A stretch of 64,000 nucleotides of DNA from JBFAPK01 sp040676675 (GCF_040676675.1 NZ_JBFAPK010000019.1:89018-153017); one strand, 5' to 3'; positions 8,241 through 17,314 are shown, numbered from the stretch's first letter. The notes: generated by a model not told the origin, from the letters alone. Program-made: numbers and translations.

Positions 8241-8606
8241 TCAGGTGGCGGGGGCGCGGCGGTGGCGGCGGTAGAGGAAGCCGGTCCAGGACGTGACGAT
8301 CAACAGCGCCACGAGCAGCTGGACCAGCAGGGTGTAGCGCTCGGGATAGAGCACGCCCTCGACGTACCGGTCGATGAAGCCCTCGGTCGGTCCGGTCTGG
8401 CCGGCCCGGCGCCGGGACCAGTACTCGGCGTAGGTGAGGGGACAGTCGGAGAGCTTCGCGACGATCACCACGCCCCAGCCGGCGGCCGCCAGGTGCGGCC
8501 AGATGCTCCACCGCCAGCGCCAGGCGAGGAACCCGCCGAGCACCAGGTAGAGCAGGAACCCGAAGTGCAGCACCAAGATGCCCGCGGTCAACAGCCGGTA
8601 GCCCAT
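8241..8606 (-). CDS. DUF2784 membrane protein
   Basis: A 121-residue membrane protein of family DUF2784, function unknown. Three to four hydrophobic stretches are visible: residues about 5-30, 38-55 and 90-112. The family signature LSDCPLTYAEYWSRRRAG follows the second helix, with the single Cys in DCPLT. The basic C-terminus RRHRRAP is expected in the cytoplasm. Start at the ATG 8604-8606. It is convergent with rnj and sits downstream of the YbjN/Hsp90 module, 111 bases from the next stop codon, with no clear functional link. Confidence 0.8.
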   Translation of the reverse strand: MGYRLLTAGILVLHFGFLLYLVLGGFLAWRWRWSIWPHLAAAGWGVVIVAKLSDCPLTYAEYWSRRRAGQTGPTEGFIDRYVEGVLYPERYTLLVQLLVALLIVTSWTGFLYRRHRRAPAT

Positions 8607-8717
8607 CGCACCCTCCGGGGTCAGGCTACGCAGCCCGGGGCCCGCGCCGCCTAGGTACGCGGACCCAGCCCGGTCGCCGATCGCGCCGGCCGACCGGGCT
8701 GGGTCGCCGAAGGGGGC

Positions 8718-10295
8718 TCAGGCCAGGCTGCCGACCGCGGCGGCGAAGGCGGCCCCGGTCGCCAGGGTCGTGTTGACCAGCACGGCGAGCTGGGAGCCGG
8801 TCACCCCGTGCTCCAGGTCGGTGGTGACGTCGCCGGCCAGGATCAGCTCGCCCTCGCCGGTGTCGTGTACGTACGCCTTCGGCATCGGCCGGTCGTGGTT
8901 CCAGGAGTTGCAGAACTCGTACGCGTCGGTGAGGCGGTCGGTGGGGAGCCGCCGCGCCGCCACGATCCGGGCGTGCAGGATCTCACCGCGCTCGCCCATC
9001 CGCTCGAACTGGACGAAGGCGTCGCCCCAGCGGCCGCGTACGGTGCCGTCCTCGTCGACGATGTAGCGGTCCTCGCGCTCGATCAGCACCGCCACGATCG
9101 CCTCGACGGTCAGCGGGGCGACCACGTCCGGCTGGCCGCCGTCCGGGGCGTCGCCCATCGGGGAGGAGGCGCGGGCCGGCGCCGGCTCGGGCAGCGGTAC
9201 GGTCTCGTCGACCGGACGCTCGGCCAGCCAGGCGGCCATCCGCCCGGACTGGTGGCTGGTGCCGTTGCGCGCGTCGAAGCGGCCGGCCAGGTCCTGGGAG
9301 GCGGCGAGCAGGTCGGCGCCGAGCGCGGCGACGGTCAGCTCGGCGGCGGGGCGCTGCTCGTGCGCGGGGCGGTGGATGATCCGCTCGCCCAGTCCCGCCT
9401 CGGTGGCGAGCCGGCACAGCAGCGCCCCGGCGGTCGCGAACTCCATCGCCGACGCCTCGTCGAAGGGCCGGTCCAGCCAGCCCAGGTGCTCGGCGAGGAG
9501 GTCCAGGCCGTGCGCGTGGTTACCGGTCAGGGCGCAGAAGCGCAGGTGCGTGGCGAGGTACGGGAACGCGTCCCGCTCGTGCCGGTGCCGCCGGTACGCC
9601 CGGACGTGCGCCTGGGCGGCCTCGTCGTAGCGGCCCAGGCGCAGGTACGGCATCATCACCGTGACCAGCGCCTTCTCGGGCTGCTCGGTGCAGCCCTGGC
9701 TGCCCCGCAGCACCGGCTCGACGATCCGTACCGCCTCCGCCCACTCGCCCCAACCGGCGAGCAGCTCCGCCTGGCGGGACGGGTCGCAGCCGGCGCAGTC
9801 GCTGTTCTCGTCGCGCTTGGCGGTGCGCCACTTCGCCAGCCAGTCCCGGGCGGCGGCCTCGTCGCCGAGGTGGTCGGCGATGCGGCAGCGCAGGTTGTAG
9901 ACCGCCTGCATGCTGTGTCCGCCGGCGCGGAAGCGCCGCTCCAGGTCGTCCAGGGCGGCCTGGGTCTGGGCCAGCCCGACCCGGGGGGTGCTGCGCAGGG
10001 CGGTGATGGCCCACTTGTGGTACCAGCGCAGCATCTCGGCGTCCCAGTCGTCGAACATCGACGGGTCGCGGTCGAAGGCGGCCAGGCACCAGCCGAACGG
10101 CGGCAGCATCCGCCACCGCTCGGTGTGGTTGTTGTACGCCTCGATCAGCTCGAACCGCGCGTCGAAGCCGAGCCGTACGTCGCCGGCGGCGTCCGCGTGC
10201 GCGGCGATCCGCTCCAGCTCGGCGATCTTGCCTTCGCCGTCCGGCAGGTCCCGCGCCTCGGCCAGCGCGTCCACCAGCTCCTGCCGGTTCGTCAT
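8718..10295 (-). CDS. Helical-repeat (TPR-like) protein with C-terminal YbjN domain
   Basis: A 525-residue protein. The first 370 residues or so are all-helical hairpins resembling tetratricopeptide repeats (segments such as AGWGEWAEAVRIVEPVL and RLGRYDEAAQAHVRAYRRH). A CAGC pair lies near residue 165. After a Pro/Ala linker, residues about 400-525 form a YbjN-type domain with FCNSWNHDR, PKAYVH and DLEHGVT. That domain closely resembles the stand-alone YbjN protein at 12208-12678. ATG 10295 was chosen because the 20-base gap to the Hsp90-like stop suggests one transcript; the frame upstream is antisense-open only. It may be a partner or cofactor of the adjacent Hsp90-like ATPase. That role is inference. 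Confidence 0.75.
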   Translation of the reverse strand: MTNRQELVDALAEARDLPDGEGKIAELERIAAHADAAGDVRLGFDARFELIEAYNNHTERWRMLPPFGWCLAAFDRDPSMFDDWDAEMLRWYHKWAITALRSTPRVGLAQTQAALDDLERRFRAGGHSMQAVYNLRCRIADHLGDEAAARDWLAKWRTAKRDENSDCAGCDPSRQAELLAGWGEWAEAVRIVEPVLRGSQGCTEQPEKALVTVMMPYLRLGRYDEAAQAHVRAYRRHRHERDAFPYLATHLRFCALTGNHAHGLDLLAEHLGWLDRPFDEASAMEFATAGALLCRLATEAGLGERIIHRPAHEQRPAAELTVAALGADLLAASQDLAGRFDARNGTSHQSGRMAAWLAERPVDETVPLPEPAPARASSPMGDAPDGGQPDVVAPLTVEAIVAVLIEREDRYIVDEDGTVRGRWGDAFVQFERMGERGEILHARIVAARRLPTDRLTDAYEFCNSWNHDRPMPKAYVHDTGEGELILAGDVTTDLEHGVTGSQLAVLVNTTLATGAAFAAAVGSLA

Positions 10296-10315
10296 GCCGC
10301 TGCCTCGCGGGTCGC

Positions 10316-12193
10316 TCACGGGGTCTCCTCGGTGGGGATGTCCGTGGACGGGTTGGCCGCGTCCGTGGACGGGGTGGGGGTGGTGGAGCCGGTCGGGGTG
10401 GGCGGATCGGTGAAGGCCCGGTCCAGCAGGGCGAGGAACGATCGGTTCAACGCGGCGGTGTCGACCGCCCGCAGCGGGTGGTGCCCGGCGAGCAGAGCCT
10501 GACCGTACAGCGCCTCCACCGCGTGCCGCAGGGCCGGGCCGCCGGGGGTGGCGACGATCCGGCGGATCAGCGGGTGCCGCCAGTTGAAGACCAGCTCGGG
10601 GCGGTGCTCGACCTCCACCTCGGCGAACGCGGAGAGCACGTCCGACCAGAGCTCGTCGGCCCCGGCCAGGTCCCGGCGCACCGCGTCCTGGCTGCGCGCC
10701 GCCCGGCTGGCCAGGTAGAGCGCCGGGACGGTGACCGGGTCGAACTGGCGGATCCGCGGCACGCAGTCCAGCTCGGCCAGGGCCGCACCCGCCGCCGCCA
10801 GGAACGGCGCCACCTCGGCCTCCTGGGCGGGGCTGAGCCGTTCGAGCCGGGCGCCCAGCTCGCCGGGGTCCAGCCGCCGTACGGTGACCTGCGGGTCGAT
10901 CCGGGGCAGCCGCTCCAGGATCTCGGTGTCGTACGCGTAGCCGGCGTTGACCAGCGGGGTACCCGCGCCGCTGGCGATCGCCGCGAGCGCCCGGAACTCG
11001 TCGACGGTCTCCACGTAGCGCAGCACCGACGCGGAGCGCCGGAAGACCCGCAGCGGCATGGCGCCCCGGCTGGTCTCGAACGGCAGCCAGGCGTCGACGA
11101 GCCGCAGCATGTCGTCGTCGCGTACCGCCAGGGCCTTGACGCCCAGGTGGTGCACCCGCAGGAACGCGGCGAGCCGGTCGGGGTGGTTGACCGACAGGTC
11201 GAGCAGCCAGTCGCGCAGCTGCTCGCCGAGCGACTCGCGGACCCGGTCCAGCAGGTCGTCGGCGTAGAGCGCCTCGCGGCTCGCGGTCGGCCGCAGCATC
11301 GAGGTGTCCACCACGCAGCGGACGAAGAACGCCCAGTCCGGTACGAGCCCCCGGGCGTCCTCGGCGAGCAGCATCCGCTTGAGGTAGACCCGCTGCCCGC
11401 CCTCGCCGACCGCGCCGGCCGTGGGCAGGACGAAGCCGACGCCGCGCAGGCCCGCCTCCGGTACCGCCAGGTCGATCACGTCCATCGGGCGGATGCCGAG
11501 CAGCCCGGCGCCGTAGTCGAGCAGGGCGTCGCGGCGTACCGCCGGGTCGTCGTACGGGACCTCCCACGGCGCCAGCGGCTCGGTCAGCCGTACGCCGTCC
11601 GCGCCGGGCGCGCCGAGCCGCACGTCCGCGTCGAGCAGGTGCCCGTACGAGGTGACCAGCTCGCGTACCCGGTCCGCGGCGAGCCAGTGCTCGGCGCCGG
11701 CCCGGGGCCGCAGGGTGACGGTGGTGCCGACCTCGGCGCGGGCGTCGTCGTCCACGGCCACCTCGTAGCGGCCGTCGGCGTACCCGGTCCAGCGCACCGC
11801 CGGGCCGCCCGCGGCCGAGCGGGACGTCACCTCGATGGCGTCGGCCACCATGAAGCAGGAGAGCAGCCCGATGCCGAACTGGCCGAGGAAGTCCTGCCGG
11901 GCGAAGCCCAGCTCGTCGCGCTTGGAGGTACGCCCGACGCTGGCCAGGAAGGTGTGCACCTCGGGCTCGGTCAGGCCGATCCCGTTGTCGTGCAGGCGCA
12001 GCGCGCCGTCGGGGAGCGGCTCGACATGGACCCGGCCGGCCGGCGCGTCCGGGTCGGCGGCCCGGCGCGCCGTGATCGCGTCGCTGGCGTTCTGGAGCAG
12101 CTCGCGGGCGTAGACCCGGGGACTGGCGTAGAGGTGGTGGCTGAGCAGGTCGACGACGCCGCGCAGGTCGACCTGGAACCGACGCTCCATCAT
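10316..12193 (-). CDS. Hsp90/HtpG-family ATPase
   Basis: A 625-residue Hsp90-family chaperone. The GHKL ATP site is complete: ELLQNASDAI with the catalytic Glu, DNGIGLT, GQFGIGLLSCFMVAD and GTTVTLR. The middle domain has YLKRMLLAEDARGLVPDW and SMLRPTASREALY, matching HtpG. The C-terminal third is divergent and ends in a Thr/Pro-rich tail instead of a known motif. Two ATGs are adjacent (12193 and 12190); GGAG lies 5 bases before the first. It is flanked on both sides by genes carrying YbjN domains, which is not the usual setting of htpG. I leave the symbol blank because this may be a paralogue with a dedicated role. Confidence 0.85.
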   Translation of the reverse strand: MMERRFQVDLRGVVDLLSHHLYASPRVYARELLQNASDAITARRAADPDAPAGRVHVEPLPDGALRLHDNGIGLTEPEVHTFLASVGRTSKRDELGFARQDFLGQFGIGLLSCFMVADAIEVTSRSAAGGPAVRWTGYADGRYEVAVDDDARAEVGTTVTLRPRAGAEHWLAADRVRELVTSYGHLLDADVRLGAPGADGVRLTEPLAPWEVPYDDPAVRRDALLDYGAGLLGIRPMDVIDLAVPEAGLRGVGFVLPTAGAVGEGGQRVYLKRMLLAEDARGLVPDWAFFVRCVVDTSMLRPTASREALYADDLLDRVRESLGEQLRDWLLDLSVNHPDRLAAFLRVHHLGVKALAVRDDDMLRLVDAWLPFETSRGAMPLRVFRRSASVLRYVETVDEFRALAAIASGAGTPLVNAGYAYDTEILERLPRIDPQVTVRRLDPGELGARLERLSPAQEAEVAPFLAAAGAALAELDCVPRIRQFDPVTVPALYLASRAARSQDAVRRDLAGADELWSDVLSAFAEVEVEHRPELVFNWRHPLIRRIVATPGGPALRHAVEALYGQALLAGHHPLRAVDTAALNRSFLALLDRAFTDPPTPTGSTTPTPSTDAANPSTDIPTEETP

Positions 12194-12207
12194 GGACACT
12201 CCGCCCC

Positions 12208-12678
12208 TCAGGACCGCAGCTCGGCGACGGCGTCGGACATCTGGCACCCGGTCGAGATGCCGCAGCTGATCAGCTGGTCGAGCTGCTCGGGGGTGACGCC
12301 GCGTTCGAGGTCGGCCACCACCTCGCCGCAGACCCGGGCGCTGCCGTCGTCGTTGACGTGCACGTACGCCTTGGGCCAGAGCCGGTCGTGGTTCCAGGAG
12401 TTGCAGAAGGCGTGCAGCGCGGGGACGTCGTCGATGGTGAACTCGGTCGCCGCCAGGGTGCGGACCTGGAGCAGGTCGCCGTCGGTACCGAGCCGGAAGA
12501 AGTAGATCAGGTTGTCGTCCCACTTGCCGACCAGGTCGCCGTCGGAGTCGGTGTAGAACGTGTAGCCCCGCGCGGTCAGCGTCGCCGCGATGAGGTCGTG
12601 GGTGAGCGGTTGCAGGGTCCGCAACCGCCCCTCGCCGGAGGGGGAGTCCGACGTGTCCTCGAAGCCCGGCGATGGCAT
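12208..12678 (-). CDS. YbjN-domain protein
   Basis: A 156-residue protein made of a short Ser/Pro/Gly-rich N-terminus and one YbjN domain (residues about 33-156). Conserved blocks are YTFYTDSDGDLVGKWDD, FCNSWNHDR, PKAYVH and GEVVADLERGVT. These line up one to one with the C-terminal domain of the protein at 8718-10295, pointing to duplication. YbjN proteins have a fold like type III secretion chaperones. The ATG at 12678 has AAAGGGA 6 bases upstream. It is first in the three-gene minus-strand unit, 14 bases before the Hsp90-like gene, and divergent from ftsK. Confidence 0.8.
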   Translation of the reverse strand: MPSPGFEDTSDSPSGEGRLRTLQPLTHDLIAATLTARGYTFYTDSDGDLVGKWDDNLIYFFRLGTDGDLLQVRTLAATEFTIDDVPALHAFCNSWNHDRLWPKAYVHVNDDGSARVCGEVVADLERGVTPEQLDQLISCGISTGCQMSDAVAELRS

Positions 12679-12795
12679 GCGGCGTCCCTTTCTGGTGATG
12701 AAGATCACCAATGGTGCGGGTGGCGATGGCGGCGGTACCGGACACGGTCGGCAAAAGCGGGTGTTCGCTGGACCGCGCCGCTACCGTATGACCTT

Positions 12796-15288
12796 ATGGC
12801 GGGCCGTGCCTCTCAGGCGAGCCGGCGCCGCGGCGCGTCGTCCGCGCGCGGTGCCGCGACGAGCCGTGCCCGGCAACCGAGCCGGGGACGTCAGCCCGCG
12901 CGGGGTCGCACCCCCGCGCGCCGTCCACAGCGCACGGGCCTCGCGGTGTACGCGGGCCGGGGCGCGCGAGCGGTCTGGATGGGACTGGCGCACGGCGTCG
13001 GTTGGGCGGTGCGCGCCGCCGGACGGCAGGCGGCGACCGCCCGCGAGCTGGACTCGGAGCACCGACGCGACGGCGCCGGGCTGCTCCTGCTCGGCCTGGC
13101 GCTGCTGACCGCCGTCGCCATCTGGTTCTCCGGCGCGGGGCCGTTCGGCCGGTGGGTCGCCGACAGTGTGCGGCTCTTCTTCGGCGCGGTCGCCGCGGCG
13201 CTGCCGGTGCTGCTGACCATCGGCGCGGTACGGCTGATGCGCTCCCCGCGCGAGGAGGAGCACCGCGGCCGGGGCCTGGTCGGCTGGACCGCGCTGATCG
13301 TGGGCACCGCCGCGCTGCTGCACATCGGACAGCACCCGATCGACAACGTGCAGCGCGACTACGCGGGCGGCCTGGTCGGCGCGGGCGTGGGGGAGACCCT
13401 CAAGAACGCCGTCAGCTCCTGGGTGGCCGTACCACTGCTCGTGCTGCTGCTGCTCTTCGGGCTGCTGGTGGTCACCGCGACCCCGATCAACAAGATCCCG
13501 GAGCGGCTGGGTCTCTTCGCCGGCGCCGTGCTGGGCCGCCCCGACACCGAGGACGACGAGGAGGAGGCGGTCGCGAAGTCCGGTGCCGCGCCGGCCCGCC
13601 GCCGGCCGTCCCGGCGGCGCCAGGCCGCCCTCGCCGAGCCCGAGGGCGACGGGGCGGACGACGACGGCTACGACGACGACCTGGATCTCCAGGAGACGAT
13701 CCCGCTGCCGCGCAAGCCGCCCGCGAAGGTGCCGGCGGCCCGCAAGCCGCCGCCCAGCCCGCCGGACCACTCGCCCGCGCCGACCCGGGCCGAGCAGCTC
13801 GCCATCACCGGCCTCGCCGGCGACTACACGCTGCCCCCGGCCAACCTGCTGCGCGCCGGCAGCGCGCCGAAGTCCCGCAGCCGCGTCAACGACGAGGTGA
13901 TCGCGGCGCTCACCGGCGTCTTCGAACAGTTCGACGTGGACGCCGCGGTGACCGGCTTCACCCGTGGACCGACCGTCACCCGGTACGAGGTGGAGCTCGG
14001 CCACGGGGTGAAGGTGGAGCGGATCACGCAGCTCTCCCGCAACATCGCGTACGCGGTCAAGTCCCCGGACGTGCGCATCCTCAGCCCGATCCCGGGCAAG
14101 AGCGCGGTCGGCGTGGAGATCCCGAACGCCGACCGGGAGGACGTGGCCCTCGGTGACGTGCTGCGGTCCCGGGCCGCCGCCAGCGACCACCACCCGATGC
14201 TGGTGGCGCTCGGCAAGGACATCGAGGGCGGCTACGTGGTGGCCAACCTGGCCAAGATGCCGCACATCCTGATCGCGGGCGCCACCGGCGCCGGCAAGTC
14301 CTCGTGCCTGAACTCGCTGCTGGTCTCCATCCTCAGCCGGGCCACCCCGGACGAGGTGCGGCTGCTGCTGATCGACCCGAAGCGGGTCGAGATGAGCGGC
14401 TACGAGGGGATCCCGCACCTGGTCACCCCGATCGTCACCAACCCGAAGAAGGCCGCCGACTCGCTGGAGTGGGTCGTCCGCGAGATGGACATGCGGTACG
14501 ACGACCTCGCCGCGGCCGGCGTACGGCACATCGACGACTACAACCGGAAGGTACGCGCCGGCCAGATCAAACCGCCGCCGGGCAGCGAGCGGGAGATCCG
14601 GCCGTACCCGTACCTGCTGGTGATCGTGGACGAGCTGGCGGACCTGATGATGGTGGCGCCGCGCGACGTGGAGGACTCGGTCGTCCGGATCACCCAGCTG
14701 GCCCGGGCCGCCGGCATCCACCTGGTGCTCGCCACCCAGCGCCCCTCGGTCGACGTGGTGACCGGCCTGATCAAGGCGAACGTGCCGTCCCGGCTGGCCT
14801 TCGCCACCTCGTCGCTGGCCGACTCGCGGGTCATCCTGGACCAGCCCGGCGCGGAGAAGCTGATCGGCCGCGGCGACGGGCTCTTCCTGCCGATGGGTGC
14901 CTCGAAGCCGATCCGGATCCAGGGCGCCTGGGTCAGCGAAGGCGAGATCAACGACATCGTCAAGTTCTGCAAGGACCAGCGCGAACCGGAGTTCCGGCCG
15001 GACGTGCTGACGCCGGTGCAGGACCCCAAGAAGAAGATCGACGAGGAGATCGGCGACGACCTGGACCTCCTGGTACAGGCGATCGAACTGGTGGTGACCT
15101 CGCAGTTCGGCTCCACCTCGATGCTCCAGCGCAAGCTGCGCGTCGGCTTCGCCAAGGCGGGCCGGCTGATGGACCTGATGGAGACCCGGGGCATCGTCGG
15201 GCCCTCCGAGGGGTCGAAGGCGCGCGACGTCCTGGTCAAGCCGGACGAGCTGGAGGAGGCGCTGGCCCCGCTGCGCGGCGACGGCTGA
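12796..15288 (+). CDS. ftsK: DNA translocase FtsK/SpoIIIE
   Basis: An 830-residue septal DNA pump that clears chromosomal DNA at division or sporulation. The N-terminus is very Arg/Ser-rich (residues 1-60), followed by four to five membrane helices (about 90-240) and an acidic, Pro-rich linker. The motor has Walker A GATGAGKSS near residue 495 and Walker B YLLVIVDELADLMM, then LATQRPSVDVVTGLIKAN. The C-terminal gamma winged helix is QFGSTSMLQRKLRVGFAKAGRLMD. ATG 12796 gives MAGRASQ; the open frame further upstream is antisense to the YbjN gene. Length is typical for actinobacteria. Confidence 0.95.
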   Translation: MAGRASQASRRRGASSARGAATSRARQPSRGRQPARGRTPARRPQRTGLAVYAGRGARAVWMGLAHGVGWAVRAAGRQAATARELDSEHRRDGAGLLLLGLALLTAVAIWFSGAGPFGRWVADSVRLFFGAVAAALPVLLTIGAVRLMRSPREEEHRGRGLVGWTALIVGTAALLHIGQHPIDNVQRDYAGGLVGAGVGETLKNAVSSWVAVPLLVLLLLFGLLVVTATPINKIPERLGLFAGAVLGRPDTEDDEEEAVAKSGAAPARRRPSRRRQAALAEPEGDGADDDGYDDDLDLQETIPLPRKPPAKVPAARKPPPSPPDHSPAPTRAEQLAITGLAGDYTLPPANLLRAGSAPKSRSRVNDEVIAALTGVFEQFDVDAAVTGFTRGPTVTRYEVELGHGVKVERITQLSRNIAYAVKSPDVRILSPIPGKSAVGVEIPNADREDVALGDVLRSRAAASDHHPMLVALGKDIEGGYVVANLAKMPHILIAGATGAGKSSCLNSLLVSILSRATPDEVRLLLIDPKRVEMSGYEGIPHLVTPIVTNPKKAADSLEWVVREMDMRYDDLAAAGVRHIDDYNRKVRAGQIKPPPGSEREIRPYPYLLVIVDELADLMMVAPRDVEDSVVRITQLARAAGIHLVLATQRPSVDVVTGLIKANVPSRLAFATSSLADSRVILDQPGAEKLIGRGDGLFLPMGASKPIRIQGAWVSEGEINDIVKFCKDQREPEFRPDVLTPVQDPKKKIDEEIGDDLDLLVQAIELVVTSQFGSTSMLQRKLRVGFAKAGRLMDLMETRGIVGPSEGSKARDVLVKPDELEEALAPLRGDG

Positions 15289-15348
15289 CCCCGGGTACGG
15301 GTCGGCGCCGTCGGGCGGATCCGGCGTTCGGCCACGCGGGCGGGGCCG

Positions 15349-15368
15349 GGTTGCGGATACTCGCAACC
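15349..15368. promoter_or_regulatory. Perfect inverted repeat upstream of the SRPBCC gene
   Basis: GGTTGCG and CGCAACC (7 bp each) separated by GATACT, which itself resembles a -10 hexamer. It sits 85 bases before the SRPBCC start, between it and ftsK. It may be an operator over a promoter, or the ftsK terminator stem. Confidence 0.35.
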
Positions 15369-15453
15369 AGACGGCGGCGCCGCCGATGCGGGGGCGGTGC
15401 CACGGTACGACGGGGGGCGCCATGCATTCCACGCGCGCCGGTGGGTACGGCGG

Positions 15454-16188
15454 ATGAGGCGGGAGCCCGCCGGCCCGCACACGGAGTCGGTCGACCCGAA
15501 CCCGTTCGCCGGCCTGCTGCCGAACCTGGTCGTCGGGCTGGTCGCGCCGCTGCTCGGACCGTGGCGTCCGGTCGGGTCCGTGGACGTGGTCGACCAGGTC
15601 GACGTGGGCGTCCCGGTACGCCTCGCCTACGACCAGTGGACCCAGATCGACGAGTTCCCGGGCTTCGCGACGCGTCCGGGTACGGACCGGCCCGACGGGC
15701 CGGAGGGCGCGGTCGGCGGCCGGGGCCCGGTCTTCTGGTCCCGGGGCGAGTGGGAGGTGGCCATCCTCGAACAGGTGCCGGACGAGCGCGTCGTCTGGCG
15801 CTCGCGGGGCGAGCCGGGGGTGGCGGACGGCACCGTCAGCTTTCACGAACTCACGCCGGACCTGACCCGCATCCTCGTGGTGCTGGCGTACCGCCCGCTC
15901 GGGCTCCTCTCCCCGCGCGCCCTGCTCGACCCGCGCGGGCTCGTCCGCCGGGGCGGCGACCTGGGCGGGCCGGTGCGGCGGCGGGTACGCGCCGGACTGC
16001 TGCGCTTCGTCCGCCGGGTCATGACGGAGACGCTGCTCGACCCGGACGCGGTACGGGGCTGGCGGGGTGAGATCCGGTCGGGCCGGGTGCTCCAGGAGGA
16101 CGCGCCGGGCCCGGCGGCGGGGGACGGGCCCGGCCGGGCGGGCGAGGGCGGTGGCCTGGACGCCGCCGTCGTCGCGAGCGCCGACTGA
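15454..16188 (+). CDS. SRPBCC (START-like/polyketide cyclase) family protein
   Basis: A 244-residue protein. Residues about 35-165 look like an SRPBCC helix-grip domain: it begins SVDVVDQVDVGVPVRLAYDQWTQIDEFPGF, continues with WEVAILEQVPDERVVWRS, and includes TVSFHELTPDLTRILVVL. Such proteins bind hydrophobic ligands or catalyse cyclisation; no ligand can be named. The C-terminal 80 residues are Gly/Arg-rich and of low complexity. The ATG at 15454 was preferred over a GTG at 15397, which would add an Arg-rich stretch. It is convergent with the coiled repeat gene; a short GC stem (CACCCG and CGGGTG, 16195-16214) lies between them. Confidence 0.65.
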   Translation: MRREPAGPHTESVDPNPFAGLLPNLVVGLVAPLLGPWRPVGSVDVVDQVDVGVPVRLAYDQWTQIDEFPGFATRPGTDRPDGPEGAVGGRGPVFWSRGEWEVAILEQVPDERVVWRSRGEPGVADGTVSFHELTPDLTRILVVLAYRPLGLLSPRALLDPRGLVRRGGDLGGPVRRRVRAGLLRFVRRVMTETLLDPDAVRGWRGEIRSGRVLQEDAPGPAAGDGPGRAGEGGGLDAAVVASAD

Positions 16189-16217
16189 GGCGGCCACCCG
16201 GCGGCGCCCGGGTGCGG

Positions 16218-17135
16218 CTACCAGCGGCGGCGGATGCGGCGGGGCAGACCGCGGTAGCCCCGTCGGTCGCGGGACTGCTCGGGTCGCGGGGCCGGCTCGT
16301 TCCGGCGCTGGTCCGGCTCCTGGTCCGGTTCCGGCTCCGGCGGGCGTTGCGGTGGTTGCCGCGAGCCCTGCGGTCCGCCGGGGCCGGCTGGTCCGCCCGG
16401 TTCCGCGCCTGGCGCCCTGCCTGATTGCGCCCTGCCCGGTGCTCCGGGTTCGTTCTGGACGCCCCGCTGCGCCGCCCGCTCGGCCCGCTCCGCCGCCCGC
16501 TCGGTGCGTTGCGCCGCCTGCTCGGTGCGTTGCGCCGCCTGCTCGGTGCGTTGTGCCGCCTGCCCCGCCCGCTGCCCGGCGTGGGTCACCTGCTGCTCGG
16601 CTTGGATCGCCTGCTGGGTCAGGTCTCCGGTACCCCGACCGGCCCGCTCGACCAGGTCTTCCACCCCCTGGCCCAGCACGGTGCCGACGCCCTGTCCGGC
16701 CTGGCCGAGGGCGGTGCCGACGCCCTGGGCAGTCTGGTGCAGGGCGGCTCCGGTGCCCTGACCGATCCGCTCGATCGCCGCGCCGGCGCCCCGGGTGAGC
16801 GAGTGGATGATCTCCGGGTTCCGGTCGATCGTGGCCAGCACCCGGTCCAGGATCTGTACGACGTTGTCGAGCCGTACCTTGAGCAGGGCCTGCGCCTCGA
16901 CGCCCCGGATGTCCAGGCTCACCTCGCCGAGGACCGCGTCGACACCGATGTTGAGCCGGAGCAGGTCGAGCACCTCGGCGTTGAGCGCGACGTGTGCCCG
17001 CAGGTTGGAGACCTGCAGCTCGATCTGCTCGATCTTCAGCGCCGGTACGTCGAGCAGCACGTCCTCGCGCTCCGCCGACCGGCCCCGGGCGGTCTCGCGC
17101 TGGTCCGCGTCCTCGGACGCCGGCTGCTGCTCCAC
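16218..17135 (-). CDS. Uncharacterised protein with heptad QAAQRTE repeats
   Basis: A 305-residue protein I do not recognise. Residues about 25-115 are a conserved-looking amphipathic region (DVPALKIEQIELQVSNLRAH, then VALNAEVLDLLRLNIGVDAV and ALLKVRLDNVVQILDRVL). The middle is Gly-rich with GQGVGTxLGQ repeats. Near residues 190-220 there are heptads QAAQRTE that must form an Ala-rich coiled coil. The last 85 residues are Pro/Glu/Arg-rich and probably disordered. The heptads come from 21-bp tandem repeats in the DNA. No signal peptide or membrane helix is seen. The start is a GTG at 17135. Confidence 0.6.
   Translation of the reverse strand: MEQQPASEDADQRETARGRSAEREDVLLDVPALKIEQIELQVSNLRAHVALNAEVLDLLRLNIGVDAVLGEVSLDIRGVEAQALLKVRLDNVVQILDRVLATIDRNPEIIHSLTRGAGAAIERIGQGTGAALHQTAQGVGTALGQAGQGVGTVLGQGVEDLVERAGRGTGDLTQQAIQAEQQVTHAGQRAGQAAQRTEQAAQRTEQAAQRTERAAERAERAAQRGVQNEPGAPGRAQSGRAPGAEPGGPAGPGGPQGSRQPPQRPPEPEPDQEPDQRRNEPAPRPEQSRDRRGYRGLPRRIRRRW
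16500..16562. repeat. Three 21-bp tandem repeats inside a coding region
   Basis: Three head-to-tail copies (16500-16520, 16521-16541, 16542-16562) with one substitution in the last. The unit equals seven codons, so copy-number change would keep the reading frame and lengthen or shorten the coiled coil of the host protein. Confidence 0.85.
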
Positions 17136-17314
17136 CGCCCCAGAATCGCAGGCCAGCCCCGCCCCCGGCGGACGATCTCCACGTCGATCATGGAGTTGTG
17201 GCGGAACGCGGGGAACGGGCGCCCCGCTTCCGCGACGGCCGTGAGTCCGTGGTCGATGCGGAGCGGGCGGCGGGAGGTTCTAGTGCCAACGTGGGTGGTC
17301 AATAGACTGGTGCG

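Noticed and set aside
12781..16197. An 1138-codon minus-strand open frame opposite ftsK
   Set aside because: Long antisense frames are expected at this GC content; ftsK on the plus strand is certain and the antisense product is low-complexity.
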